Part shown: piece by piece, positions 1 through 6,069 of the stretch | How positions within the stretch are numbered: the first letter of the stretch is position 1 | Layout of the letters: every line of letters starts with the position of its first letter | Assembly: GCA_002424645.1 (NCBI GenBank) | Contig: DIKU01000058.1 | Coordinates: forward strand, 31,117-40,643 | Direction of reading: 5' to 3' | Source: Pelobacter sp. UBA5610 | GTDB taxonomy: Bacteria > Desulfobacterota > Desulfuromonadia > Desulfuromonadales > Syntrophotaleaceae | DNA length: 9,527 bases | Position numbers and translations under genes: made by a program | The notes under the pieces: model-generated | Databases searched by the model: none | Told to the model about the DNA's origin: nothing | Seen by the model: the letters and a program-made list of their open reading frames with translations, nothing else

Positions 1-1091
1 CCGGCGCCGCCCCAGAGAAGCTGGTTTTTAGCTGCTTCGATCGCCTCGTCAGTGCTGTTAAAGGCGATGTAGCCGAGAACCGGGGAAAGTTTTTCATGGC
101 TGAACCAGTCCTCATGACCGATGCAGGTCAAAGGCACGAGAAGCAATTTGGCGTCCTCGGGTACCGTGATGCCAGCAAGTTTGGCAATAGCCTGGGGCGA
201 CTTGCCAACGATCTGCATGGCCGGAACGCCTCTTTCCTTGTCAAACATGACGGCTTCAAGCTGGGCCTTTTCTTCCGGCTTGACGAGATAAGCACCGCGC
301 TCGATCAGCAGCTTCACGGCTTTGTCGCAGGTTTCCTTGTCGTCGAAGATCATCGACTGGTCGGAGGAGCAGATAGTGCCGTTGTCGAAGGTCTTGGAAG
401 CGATAACGTTGTTGACCGCAACGCTGAGGTTGGCGGACTTGGAAACGAATACGGGGGTGTTACCGGCGCCGACGCCGATAGCGGGGTGACCGGATTTGTA
501 GGCGGACTTGACCATGGCGTTACCGCCGGTGGCGAGAATCAGGTTCACGCCCGGATGGTTGAAGAGCATACCGGTGGCTTCAATGGAAGGAGTTTCGATC
601 CACTGGATGCAATTCTTGGGGGCGCCGGCGGCAATAGCGGCGTCCAACATGATCTTGGCTGCTTCGGCGCTGCACTTCTGTGCGCGGGGATGGAAAGCAA
701 AGATGATCACGTTACGGGTCTTCATGGAGATCAAAGACTTGAACATGACGGTAGAAGTAGGGTTGGTGGTCGGAGTGGCGGCCGCCAGTACGCCGAAAGG
801 CTCGGCAACGTACTTCACGCCTTCTTCCTCTTTTATGACACCAACGGATTTTTTGTCCTTGAAGTACTCATAAACAATGTGAGCGCCGAGGTGATTCTTG
901 ATGGCTTTGTGGTCAGCGCGACCGATACCGGTTTCCTCAACGGCCATTTCGGCAAGCTTGACTTCGTTGGCTACGCTGGCCGCATCCATGGCCGCGGTAA
1001 TCTTATCGACCTGTTCCTGGGTGTAGGTCTTAAATTCGGCGGCAGCCTTTTTAGCATTGGCTACCAATTGATCGATCATTGCCTGTGCCAT
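1..1091 (-). CDS. Acetaldehyde dehydrogenase (CoA-acylating), N-terminal part, truncated by window edge
   Basis: Translating the minus strand from ATG at 1091 gives 363 complete codons with no stop. The protein aligns by eye with the aldehyde dehydrogenase half of AdhE: it starts MAQAMIDQLVANAKK and contains TQEQVDKI, PTTNPTSTVMFKSLISMKTRN, IGVGAGNTPVF and TFDNGTICSSDQS. The cysteine in GTICSS (residue 241) is the expected catalytic thiol. Proteins of this family interconvert acetaldehyde + CoA + NAD+ and acetyl-CoA + NADH in the cytoplasm, linking ethanol or acetoin metabolism to acetyl-CoA. The start is well supported: an AGGAGGA Shine-Dalgarno sequence lies at 1098-1104, 6 bases before the ATG. 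Because the C-terminus lies outside the window, a stand-alone dehydrogenase of roughly 450-500 residues cannot be told from a bifunctional AdhE of about 870. A long ORF on the opposite strand (96-1097) is a shadow of this gene. Family assignment is confident; exact substrate is inferred. Confidence 0.93.
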   Translation of the reverse strand, partial: MAQAMIDQLVANAKKAAAEFKTYTQEQVDKITAAMDAASVANEVKLAEMAVEETGIGRADHKAIKNHLGAHIVYEYFKDKKSVGVIKEEEGVKYVAEPFGVLAAATPTTNPTSTVMFKSLISMKTRNVIIFAFHPRAQKCSAEAAKIMLDAAIAAGAPKNCIQWIETPSIEATGMLFNHPGVNLILATGGNAMVKSAYKSGHPAIGVGAGNTPVFVSKSANLSVAVNNVIASKTFDNGTICSSDQSMIFDDKETCDKAVKLLIERGAYLVKPEEKAQLEAVMFDKERGVPAMQIVGKSPQAIAKLAGITVPEDAKLLLVPLTCIGHEDWFSHEKLSPVLGYIAFNSTDEAIEAAKNQLLWGGA

Positions 1092-1097
1092 ACCTAA

Positions 1098-1104
1098 TCC
1101 TCCT
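1098..1104 (-). promoter_or_regulatory. Strong ribosome binding site of the acetaldehyde dehydrogenase
   Basis: Read on the minus strand the bases are AGGAGGA, followed by 6 bases and the ATG at 1091. The near-perfect match fixes the start codon and suggests efficient translation. Confidence 0.85.
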
Positions 1105-1148
1105 AGTCTTTGCTGTTGATTGTTCACCTTACCCAAACATCTAGAGAA

Positions 1149-1185
1149 CGCACAAGTGCGACTCCGCACAGCAGATGCGTGCGGA
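1149..1185 (-). promoter_or_regulatory. Mutually exclusive hairpins in the dehydrogenase leader
   Basis: On the minus strand, about 60-95 bases upstream of the start codon, four complementary segments follow each other: TCCGCAC (1179-1185), GTGCGGA (1163-1169), CGCAC (1156-1160) and GTGCG (1149-1153). Segment 1 pairs perfectly with segment 2 (7 bp, 9-base loop). Segment 2 can instead pair with segment 3 (GTGCG/CGCAC, 4-base loop), and segment 3 with segment 4 (tight loop). No T-run follows, so none of these is a classical terminator. The pairing potential is seen directly; that it lies in the transcript and controls expression is inference. It could also be a DNA-binding dyad. Confidence 0.4.
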
Positions 1186-1255
1186 TAAACAACCCGAGAT
1201 TATTTACGTTTTAGCTGTATGCACAGGCCAACCTTCCTGCACATACGGAACATGA

Positions 1256-1278
1256 GCAATATCGACATCACATATTGC
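1256..1278. promoter_or_regulatory. Inverted repeat GCAATAT-N9-ATATTGC upstream of the dehydrogenase
   Basis: Perfect 7-bp arms at 1256-1262 and 1272-1278 are separated by 9 bases. The dyad is centred about 175 bases upstream of the dehydrogenase start, a position that would suit a regulator or enhancer-type binding site. No matching sigma-54 promoter with correct spacing was found nearby. The function is inferred only from symmetry and position. Confidence 0.35.
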
Positions 1279-1325
1279 AAAACCCAGCCAATCAACATCT
1301 GTCTTTATTGTGATTTGTGTAGAAC

Positions 1326-1355
1326 ATTGTATTACAGACGTGGATTTTTTTGCAA
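1326..1355 (-). promoter_or_regulatory. Possible sigma-70-type promoter for the dehydrogenase
   Basis: Reading the minus strand, TTGCAA (1350-1355) and TACAAT (1326-1331) are separated by 18 bases. Both hexamers are near consensus, but the region is AT-rich and the implied leader is long (about 230 bases), so this is a tentative call. Transcription would run leftward through the two inverted repeats at 1256-1278 and 1163-1185. Confidence 0.3.
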
Positions 1356-1445
1356 CCTTGGTACTTATAACAGAGCACCTTATACCTTGCAAGCAAATTA
1401 TTCCCTACCTGCCTGCCTGTTTTTTACCCAAAACAGAAGGATGTT

Positions 1446-1622
1446 TCACCCCTGTTTATCCCCATTCGAATCGCTGTTTTTCTCCAACAAGCCGCTTCGT
1501 TGCCCCCCCAAACAAGCCGATCGAAAAGCAAAAAAATGCGCGCCGGTCAGGAGGGAAAAAACCATGCGCGCGAAGGATTGGACTATGGTGGTTGCCAGTG
1601 AGTCCCATATGTCCTTCATCAT
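1446..1622 (-). CDS. Possible small protein of 58 residues, unrecognised
   Basis: The ORF starts with tandem ATG codons (1622 and 1619) and is preceded by AGGGG at a reasonable distance. The first 35 residues (MMKDIWDSLATTIVQSFARM, then VFSLLTGAHFFAF) look like a plausible amphipathic or hydrophobic N-terminus. The remainder, from about residue 36, is rich in Gly, Ser, Asn and Lys and looks unlike a protein core. A run of seven T and a run of seven G lie within it, so it could be the start of a decayed gene or chance. No family was recognised. The potential RNA junction at 1638-1707 lies directly upstream, with its last base 16 bases before the first ATG. It is antisense to another weak small ORF at 1564-1764. 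Confidence 0.22.
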   Translation of the reverse strand: MMKDIWDSLATTIVQSFARMVFSLLTGAHFFAFRSACLGGQRSGLLEKNSDSNGDKQG

Positions 1623-1637
1623 ATCAGCCCCTATCCA

Positions 1638-1707
1638 TTTTGCAACCCGGAGACAATTTTTTCCTGCTATCCTCCGTGGGTCACCACCCGGCTTTTGCCC
1701 TGCAAAA
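1638..1707 (-). other. Candidate structured RNA element (compact four-way junction)
   Basis: This 70-base block folds on paper into a closed multi-branch structure. An outer 7-bp stem pairs TTTTGCA (1638-1644) with TGCAAAA (1701-1707). It encloses a 5-bp stem CGGAG/CTCCG (1648-1652 with 1672-1676), a 4-bp stem GGGT/ACCC (1678-1681 with 1686-1689) and a 3-bp stem GGC/GCC (1690-1692 with 1697-1699), packed with almost no unpaired junction bases. Stem positions are strand-symmetric. I assign the minus strand because a ribosome-site-like AGGGG and two ATG codons follow on that strand. I could not match it to a known riboswitch class: a c-di-GMP GEMM aptamer was considered, but the order of conserved segments does not fit. 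The short inner stems could be chance. Confidence 0.3.
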
Positions 1708-1764
1708 AAACTTTCAAAACCGTGGTTTTTTTTGATCCATTTTATACTCGTTTTACTCCATTAG

Positions 1765-1945
1765 ATATTGGTAATTCCGTATTTTAAGCATTTTTTTCGG
1801 TCTGTGATTTCAACTGTTTAGTGATAATCAAAAAATCGTTTCACGCATTTCCTGCAAAATACCGACGATCTCGTCTCGCATCGGCACCCAATCTCTTAAT
1901 GGCTACAAGTGCCCCTCACTCCTGCAGTCCTGCTTCATTGAATAT
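1765..1945. other. Non-coding stretch, nothing firm seen
   Basis: This AT-rich stretch lies between the possible RNA element and the terminator. It holds only short reading frames, including a minus-strand 17-codon frame ending ETIF near 1833, with no supporting ribosome site. No promoter, repeat or known RNA was recognised. Confidence 0.5.
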
Positions 1946-1977
1946 AAAAAAAGTCCGCACTTTCAGTGCGGACTTTT
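1946..1977 (-). terminator. Intrinsic terminator closing the dksA-kinase operon
   Basis: On the minus strand the sequence AAAAGTCCGCAC (1966-1977) pairs perfectly with GTGCGGACTTTT (1949-1960) around a 5-base loop. A run of seven T (1946-1952), partly within the stem foot, ends the element. It lies about 90 bases after the kinase stop codon, as expected for the end of the leftward operon. The A/T foot makes it potentially active in both directions, but no plus-strand gene ends here. Confidence 0.88.
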
Positions 1978-2065
1978 CAACCGTCCATGTGAAACAAAGA
2001 GAACTTTCAACACCCTGGTCCAAGCCCTGCGAACGAACCTGCGCCCCACCATTACAAAGCCTGGC

Positions 2066-4375
2066 TCAGGCGAACGGCCTGCGTTTATCCATCGTCGGAC
2101 AGGCGGACGGGGCTTCCGGCAATCTTAAAACAAACCGCGCGCCTCGCTCGGTATTCTGGACTTCGATTTCCCCCTGATGGTGTTCGATAATGCGATGCAC
2201 AATGGGCAAGCCCAACCCGGTTCCCTGCTTACGTGTCGTGAAAAAGGGGTTAAAAATATTGCGCAGGATATCGATCGGAATACCGCCTCCGGTATCCTCT
2301 ATCTCCACGGCCACGGCACGATCCCCGCGCAACGATGAACCATAGACTCGGACGATCAACACTCCCCCATCGCGCATGGCCTGCCACGCATTATCGATAA
2401 GATTGACCATGACCTGACGAAGCTTCTGCTCATCGCCCTGAATAACCGAAATATCCTCGCTGAATTCTCTTACCAGTCGCACATTTGCTTCGCGAAGAGT
2501 ATCCTCTTCAAGCACCAGCACTTCTTCAATAACTTTGATCAGATCGCAATCAGCAATACACAACATCTGTTTTTTGGAAAAACCCAGAATGTTGGTCAGC
2601 ATCTCCTCCATACGTCGCACTTCCCGGACGATGATCTCACTATATTCCCGCATGGGAGAACCTTCCGGCAAAGATCGAGCCAATCGCCGTGCGAAACCAC
2701 CGATGGAAACCAGGGGATTGCGCAATTCGTGGGTGACGGAGGCTGCAGTTTCACCCAAGGCGGCCATTTTTTCACCTTGAATAAGTCGCTCCTGTGTCTC
2801 ACGCAAATCCCTGTGGGAGGTTTCCAGACGATTCAGCAACATGGAATTCTCCATGGCCTGTGCTGCCTGATTAGCGAACAGTTCGAGAAACCTGCGCCGC
2901 TCAACAAGCGCCGTCTGGGACATCCTGCTGCTGTCTACGACCAACACCCCAAGGGCGCGGCTGCGACCTCTCAACGGAACCAAAGCGCAGGAATTAAGAG
3001 CAAGTGTATCAGCTAATCGCCCGAAGGAACCCTGAAAGACATGCGTATCGGTAAGGAAAATGAGCTTATCCTGGGCCAGCGCACGTGCGAGGGGGTTGTC
3101 TTCTACCGACAAGGGTAGACGCTGCTTCACCACCAGTTGGCAAAAGGCATCCTGCCGCTGATTTTCCCGAATATCCTCCGTTATCATCGGTAGTTCCCAC
3201 TCGACTTCGGCTTCTTCCCGGGGGAATAAATGACGGGCCGATATGCGAGTCACCCCGACCATGCCCTGCAAAACGCCACTGCGCTCATTGGTCAAAAACA
3301 ACATGGCACGCTCAAAACCGCCGCCCCATGGGATGGTGACAGCCGACAGGATCAGGTGCATCAGCTCGTCAAGCTGCAAAGTTCCGTGCATGGCCCGGGA
3401 GATGCGATACAGCAAAGAAAATTCATGCAGCTTATGGGTATTTTCTTCAAGCAGGTGAGCCCGATCCTGAAAGGCTTCAATACGCTCAAGAGTTTGCGCT
3501 ATTTGCACTCCCAAGCTATCGAAAAAGTCTCTGTTGCCTGCGGATGGCGACAACCCCAAGGCACCGCTATGCCCATCCTCCGCGAAAAACAGTGTCCCCA
3601 TAATGCGATCCTGAAACAGTAGAGGCATGGCAATGACCGCATTCCGCGGGCCTTCCCCGCAGGCAAATGCCACTTTTCCGTTTTTAAGGATGGAGGAAGC
3701 AAGCTGGGACTCCATGTTTTCGAAAAGCGTCAGATCGCCCTGACGGTGCATGGCAATGCGCACCTGAGGCTGCCCCAAGACCGTCGCTCCGTGCATGGAA
3801 CGCAAAATAGCACATGCCACGCCACCGCCTTTTTCCATAACAAGCCAAACGGCCTCCAGCACCGATGGCAAGTCAGTAGCGCCACCAAGGACTCTAGCAA
3901 GCTCGGACAATAAAACCATCCCCTGCAACTGCTGGCGATGATGGCAGTGTTCAAGGTGCTGCCGCACCAAACCGGCAAGGATCAGACTGATGGACGGTCC
4001 GAGAAGTTCGGAAGATGCATCCACAGGAAGAGGACCAGAGAAAACCAGGGTGAGCACACCGGGGGCGCGATCGGCGCCGACGGCAGGGAAGTGAAGAGCA
4101 CCGATTTCCGGCGCGGCAATACAAGGGGTTGGTATTTGATCTGTGGTGTCAGATAGCGGCCATCCACAGGGGGGAAATGCGTCGGAGTCACTCGCGGACA
4201 GAAATCTTTTGCCGTGACTGGAAAAATTTTCCGGATACCAAAAAAACGCTCCCGCCAATGGCAAGGAGCGTTGCAGTAAACCTAATATATCTTTGCATTT
4301 TTCCAAAGGGGGAATCTGCGCACTGCTTGCATGGCGCAGAACTTCATGGAGGATCGAGTAACCATTGCAGACCAT
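2066..4375 (-). CDS. Cytoplasmic GAF-domain sensor histidine kinase, orphan
   Basis: The product is 769 residues from ATG 4375. Residues about 150-300 and 310-515 read as two GAF-type sensor modules, and residues 25-150 may be a third, degenerate one. A short coiled linker (about 515-535) leads to the dimerisation domain with H-box VTHELRNPL (phospho-acceptor His549). The ATPase domain follows, with NLIDNA (Asn662), DTGGGIP (Asp694), IFNPFFTT and GTGLGLPIV. All catalytic boxes are intact. No signal peptide or membrane span is visible, so it should sense a cytoplasmic cue by an NtrB-like scheme. No response regulator lies in the window. The start is uncertain: an upstream TTG at 4456 would overlap the DksA zinc-finger codons, and ATG 4396 has AAAGGG abutting it. 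ATG 4375 has GGGGAG 4 bases upstream, so I chose it. The gene follows dksA by 37 bases and is probably co-transcribed. The ligand is unknown. Confidence 0.9.
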   Translation of the reverse strand: MVCNGYSILHEVLRHASSAQIPPLEKCKDILGLLQRSLPLAGAFFWYPENFSSHGKRFLSASDSDAFPPCGWPLSDTTDQIPTPCIAAPEIGALHFPAVGADRAPGVLTLVFSGPLPVDASSELLGPSISLILAGLVRQHLEHCHHRQQLQGMVLLSELARVLGGATDLPSVLEAVWLVMEKGGGVACAILRSMHGATVLGQPQVRIAMHRQGDLTLFENMESQLASSILKNGKVAFACGEGPRNAVIAMPLLFQDRIMGTLFFAEDGHSGALGLSPSAGNRDFFDSLGVQIAQTLERIEAFQDRAHLLEENTHKLHEFSLLYRISRAMHGTLQLDELMHLILSAVTIPWGGGFERAMLFLTNERSGVLQGMVGVTRISARHLFPREEAEVEWELPMITEDIRENQRQDAFCQLVVKQRLPLSVEDNPLARALAQDKLIFLTDTHVFQGSFGRLADTLALNSCALVPLRGRSRALGVLVVDSSRMSQTALVERRRFLELFANQAAQAMENSMLLNRLETSHRDLRETQERLIQGEKMAALGETAASVTHELRNPLVSIGGFARRLARSLPEGSPMREYSEIIVREVRRMEEMLTNILGFSKKQMLCIADCDLIKVIEEVLVLEEDTLREANVRLVREFSEDISVIQGDEQKLRQVMVNLIDNAWQAMRDGGVLIVRVYGSSLRGDRAVAVEIEDTGGGIPIDILRNIFNPFFTTRKQGTGLGLPIVHRIIEHHQGEIEVQNTERGARFVLRLPEAPSACPTMDKRRPFA

Positions 4376-4412
4376 CGCACTCCCCGGACCAGTCATCCCT
4401 TTGGCAGAAAAA

Positions 4413-4769
4413 TTAGCCGATCTTTTCCTTGCGCTCCTGCTCGGTTTTGCAGTCAATGCAAAGGGTCGTTACCGGACGAGCGCGCAAGCGCTCAACGCCG
4501 ATCGGCTCTTCACAGCATTCGCACTCCCCGAATGTCCCCTGATCGATACGCTCAATAGCCTGGCGGATTTTCATGATCAACTTGCGCTCGCGATCACGAA
4601 TGCGCAATTCGAAATTACGATCCGATTCCAGAGATGCCCTGTCGGTAGGGTCGGGAAAGTTGGTTTGGTCGTCGGTCATTTCCGATACGGTCTTGCCGGC
4701 ATCCCGTAACAGTGTCTCCAACTGAGATTCAAGGAGCACCTTAAACTCTTTCAATGTTTCCTGATCCAT
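4413..4769 (-). CDS. dksA: DksA/TraR-family zinc-finger transcription factor
   Basis: This 118-residue protein has the DksA layout: an N-terminal helical region, an acidic tip motif DPTDRAS (D40, D43, A45), a second helix rich in Arg/Lys/Glu, and a C-terminal C4 zinc finger, GECECCEEPI with TLCIDCK (Cys83, Cys86, Cys104, Cys107, plus an extra Cys85). DksA proteins bind the RNA polymerase secondary channel and, with ppGpp, adjust rRNA and amino-acid promoters. E. coli DksA is longer (151 residues), so this is a short form as is common in deltaproteobacteria. The start is supported by AAGGAG at 4776-4781, 6 bases upstream. A promoter lies just upstream (4800-4828), and the histidine kinase follows at 37 bases. 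Whether it is the true DksA or a paralogue cannot be decided from this window. Confidence 0.92.
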   Translation of the reverse strand: MDQETLKEFKVLLESQLETLLRDAGKTVSEMTDDQTNFPDPTDRASLESDRNFELRIRDRERKLIMKIRQAIERIDQGTFGECECCEEPIGVERLRARPVTTLCIDCKTEQERKEKIG

Positions 4770-4799
4770 GCAATTCTCCTTGTGCTATTTGAACTTGCA

Positions 4800-4828
4800 A
4801 ATGTAAATGAAATCGATTGTCAAGTCAA
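4800..4828 (-). promoter_or_regulatory. Sigma-70-type promoter of dksA
   Basis: On the minus strand TTGACT (4823-4828) and TACATT (4800-4805) are separated by exactly 17 bases. Transcription would start near 4793, giving a leader of about 25 bases before the ATG at 4769. This suggests that dksA and the kinase are expressed independently of the upstream genes. Confidence 0.6.
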
Positions 4829-4841
4829 CTAAAATGGGCTA

Positions 4842-5372
4842 TCAGCCTCCGGTGGTTAGCTGATGCCAGAAGATCACCAGCACCAAAGCAATCGCCAGCC
4901 AGCAGGACACGATATCGCCATAGCGCACCGGGGGCGCATCAGCCATGCTGCGCGTGTCATCATTGACGCTCTGCGCCGGTACTTTGGCAAGCAGAAGCTC
5001 AACAAGCTTTGAAAAACCACCATAAGCATTGGATAAAAGGATAAACTCCTCACCTGCACAGAGAGTCAGAAACACCCTCTTACGCAGCATCAGGGATTCC
5101 ACCGCTGTCATATCGCAAAATCTCAGAGTTTTGGTTTGCCCCAGACGATGCAAAACGGCGCAGTCCTCATAAACCACCAACCGCCGGGACGAACTGACGC
5201 CCAGCAAGGCACCCAACAGCAAAATGATAAAACAAAGCAAACCTATTTTGATGCCGGGCTGGCCCTGAACAACGCAGAGGCCCGCCAGCATGGTCAACAA
5301 TACCAGCAACACTCCAAGCGACCATAAAAACGCCCGGCGAATAGAGAACACCATCGGCATTTCAGGCTCCAT
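4842..5372 (-). CDS. Small membrane protein with a PH-like domain, function unknown
   Basis: This 176-residue protein has two hydrophobic segments near the N-terminus (about residues 14-35 and 42-59) and a third at the C-terminus (about 155-169). Between them lies a beta-rich stretch (about 64-131, LVVYEDCAVLHRLG through FILLSNAYGGFSKLVELLL) resembling the bacterial PH-like domains found after paired membrane helices. The fold suggestion comes from pattern only. The soluble part is predicted to face the cytoplasm. The start ATG 5372 has AAAGG at 5381-5385, spacing 8. Internal ATGs at codons 5 and 7 are possible but lack a better site. It sits between moaC (214-base gap) and dksA (72-base gap) in the same orientation. 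No terminator separates it from either neighbour. Its cellular role is unknown. Confidence 0.75.
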   Translation of the reverse strand: MEPEMPMVFSIRRAFLWSLGVLLVLLTMLAGLCVVQGQPGIKIGLLCFIILLLGALLGVSSSRRLVVYEDCAVLHRLGQTKTLRFCDMTAVESLMLRKRVFLTLCAGEEFILLSNAYGGFSKLVELLLAKVPAQSVNDDTRSMADAPPVRYGDIVSCWLAIALVLVIFWHQLTTGG

Positions 5373-5586
5373 GGTACTTGCCTTTCATTCTTCCTCCAGC
5401 CAGAACCCACACGGCGATCAAATCTGCCATACGGTCAATCCTGCCTTCTCTTTCCAGCCCAAAGCACCATTGCCTGACTTCTCTTTTCGAGGGCTCATAA
5501 TTAAGGTCGGGATGACTAGCAAAACTATTCGCACGGAACATTAGCAGGAATTTCGCAGCATGCAACAGCCACCCACAATCTTCCCG
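5373..5586. other. Gap between moaC and the PH-like membrane gene
   Basis: This 214-base gap holds no convincing gene. A 67-codon minus-strand frame spans it (TTG start at 5565, ending inside the next gene at 5362) but has no ribosome site. A weak promoter-like pair, TTGCTA and TATGAG at 17-base spacing, can be read on the minus strand, which could serve the membrane-protein gene. No terminator hairpin with a T-run was seen after moaC. Confidence 0.4.
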
Positions 5587-6069
5587 TCATTCCTGGCGAA
5601 GAAAGGTACCGCTCTTCCCGCCATGTTTTTCCATCAAGCGTATTTCGGAGACCACCATCTCCTTATCGACCGCCTTGCACATATCGTAAATAGTAAGCCC
5701 TGCTGCGGCAACGGCTGTCAGCGCCTCCATTTCCACCCCGGTCTGTCCCGTGACACGCACCCTGGCCTCGATTTCAACCCTTCCTTCACCGGGAAAGGTG
5801 GTGAAATCGACGGTCACGGAGGTAAGCAACAGGGGATGACACAGAGGGATCAATTCGGGAGTTTTTTTTGCAGCCATAATGCCGGCAACACGTGCTACCG
5901 CCCACACATCCCCCTTGGCTACTTCACCGCTCATAATAAGTTGCAGGGTCGATTCTTTCATACGGACTTCACCACGGGCGACCGCAGTGCGGCTGGTGGC
6001 GGTTTTTTCTCCGACTTCCACCATCACCGCTTTGCCGTTTTCATCCAGATGGGTCAAACGATCACTCAT
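5587..6069 (-). CDS. moaC: Cyclic pyranopterin monophosphate synthase MoaC
   Basis: MoaC converts the MoaA product 3',8-cyclo-7,8-dihydro-GTP into cyclic pyranopterin monophosphate, the first stable intermediate of molybdenum cofactor synthesis, in the cytoplasm. The 160-residue product has the family's usual length. It carries LIPLCHPLLLT and the block VEMEALTAVAAAGLTIYDMCKA. Residues Lys52, His78, Glu113, Glu115, Asp129 and Lys132 correspond, one position shifted, to the active-site set known in E. coli MoaC. A GTG at 6072 directly precedes the ATG at 6069. I chose the ATG because the AGGAGG at 6074-6079 is only one base from the GTG but 4 from the ATG. The ATG shares one base with the TGA of the upstream gene (TGATG), indicating translational coupling. 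No other moa or moe gene is in the window. Confidence 0.96.
   Translation of the reverse strand: MSDRLTHLDENGKAVMVEVGEKTATSRTAVARGEVRMKESTLQLIMSGEVAKGDVWAVARVAGIMAAKKTPELIPLCHPLLLTSVTVDFTTFPGEGRVEIEARVRVTGQTGVEMEALTAVAAAGLTIYDMCKAVDKEMVVSEIRLMEKHGGKSGTFLRQE

Noticed and set aside
96..1097. Long plus-strand ORF of 333 codons
   Set aside because: It is exactly antisense to the acetaldehyde dehydrogenase, whose minus-strand translation shows clear family motifs and a strong ribosome site. The plus-strand product is low-complexity Gly/Asp-rich and unrecognised.
1264..1290. Sigma-54 promoter (TGGC...TTGC) on the minus strand upstream of the dehydrogenase
   Set aside because: The GG to GC spacing is one base short of the strict requirement, so it should not function as a -24/-12 promoter.
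1645..1707. c-di-GMP GEMM riboswitch suggested by GCAGGGCAAA on the minus strand
   Set aside because: The downstream GACGCAAAGCC segment and the tetraloop-receptor arrangement of GEMM are missing, and the order of conserved blocks does not fit.
1717..1733. Plus-strand terminator AAAACC-GT-GGTTTT followed by a T-run
   Set aside because: The stem is almost all A-T with a two-base loop, and no plus-strand gene ends upstream.
1219..1764. Plus-strand ORF of 181 codons in the gap, with an internal ATG at 1564 behind AGGAGG
   Set aside because: The composition is unlike a folded protein (Cys, His, Phe and Pro scattered, many rare codons), no family was recognised, and it crosses the dehydrogenase regulatory region. 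The internal start at 1564 has a fair ribosome site but encodes an equally unconvincing 66 residues.
1833..1885. Minus-strand 17-codon frame (starts MRDEIVGILQEM)
   Set aside because: Helix-like but very short, closely preceded by an in-frame stop and lacking a ribosome site.
4376..4456. N-terminal extension of the histidine kinase to TTG 4456 or ATG 4396
   Set aside because: The TTG lies inside the zinc-finger codons of dksA with no ribosome site. ATG 4396 has its purine-rich sequence directly abutting the start. ATG 4375 has a better-placed GGGGAG, although 4396 remains possible.
5362..5565. Minus-strand ORF of 67 codons between moaC and the PH-like gene
   Set aside because: It starts with TTG without a ribosome site, has no recognisable features, and overlaps the well-supported start of the next gene.
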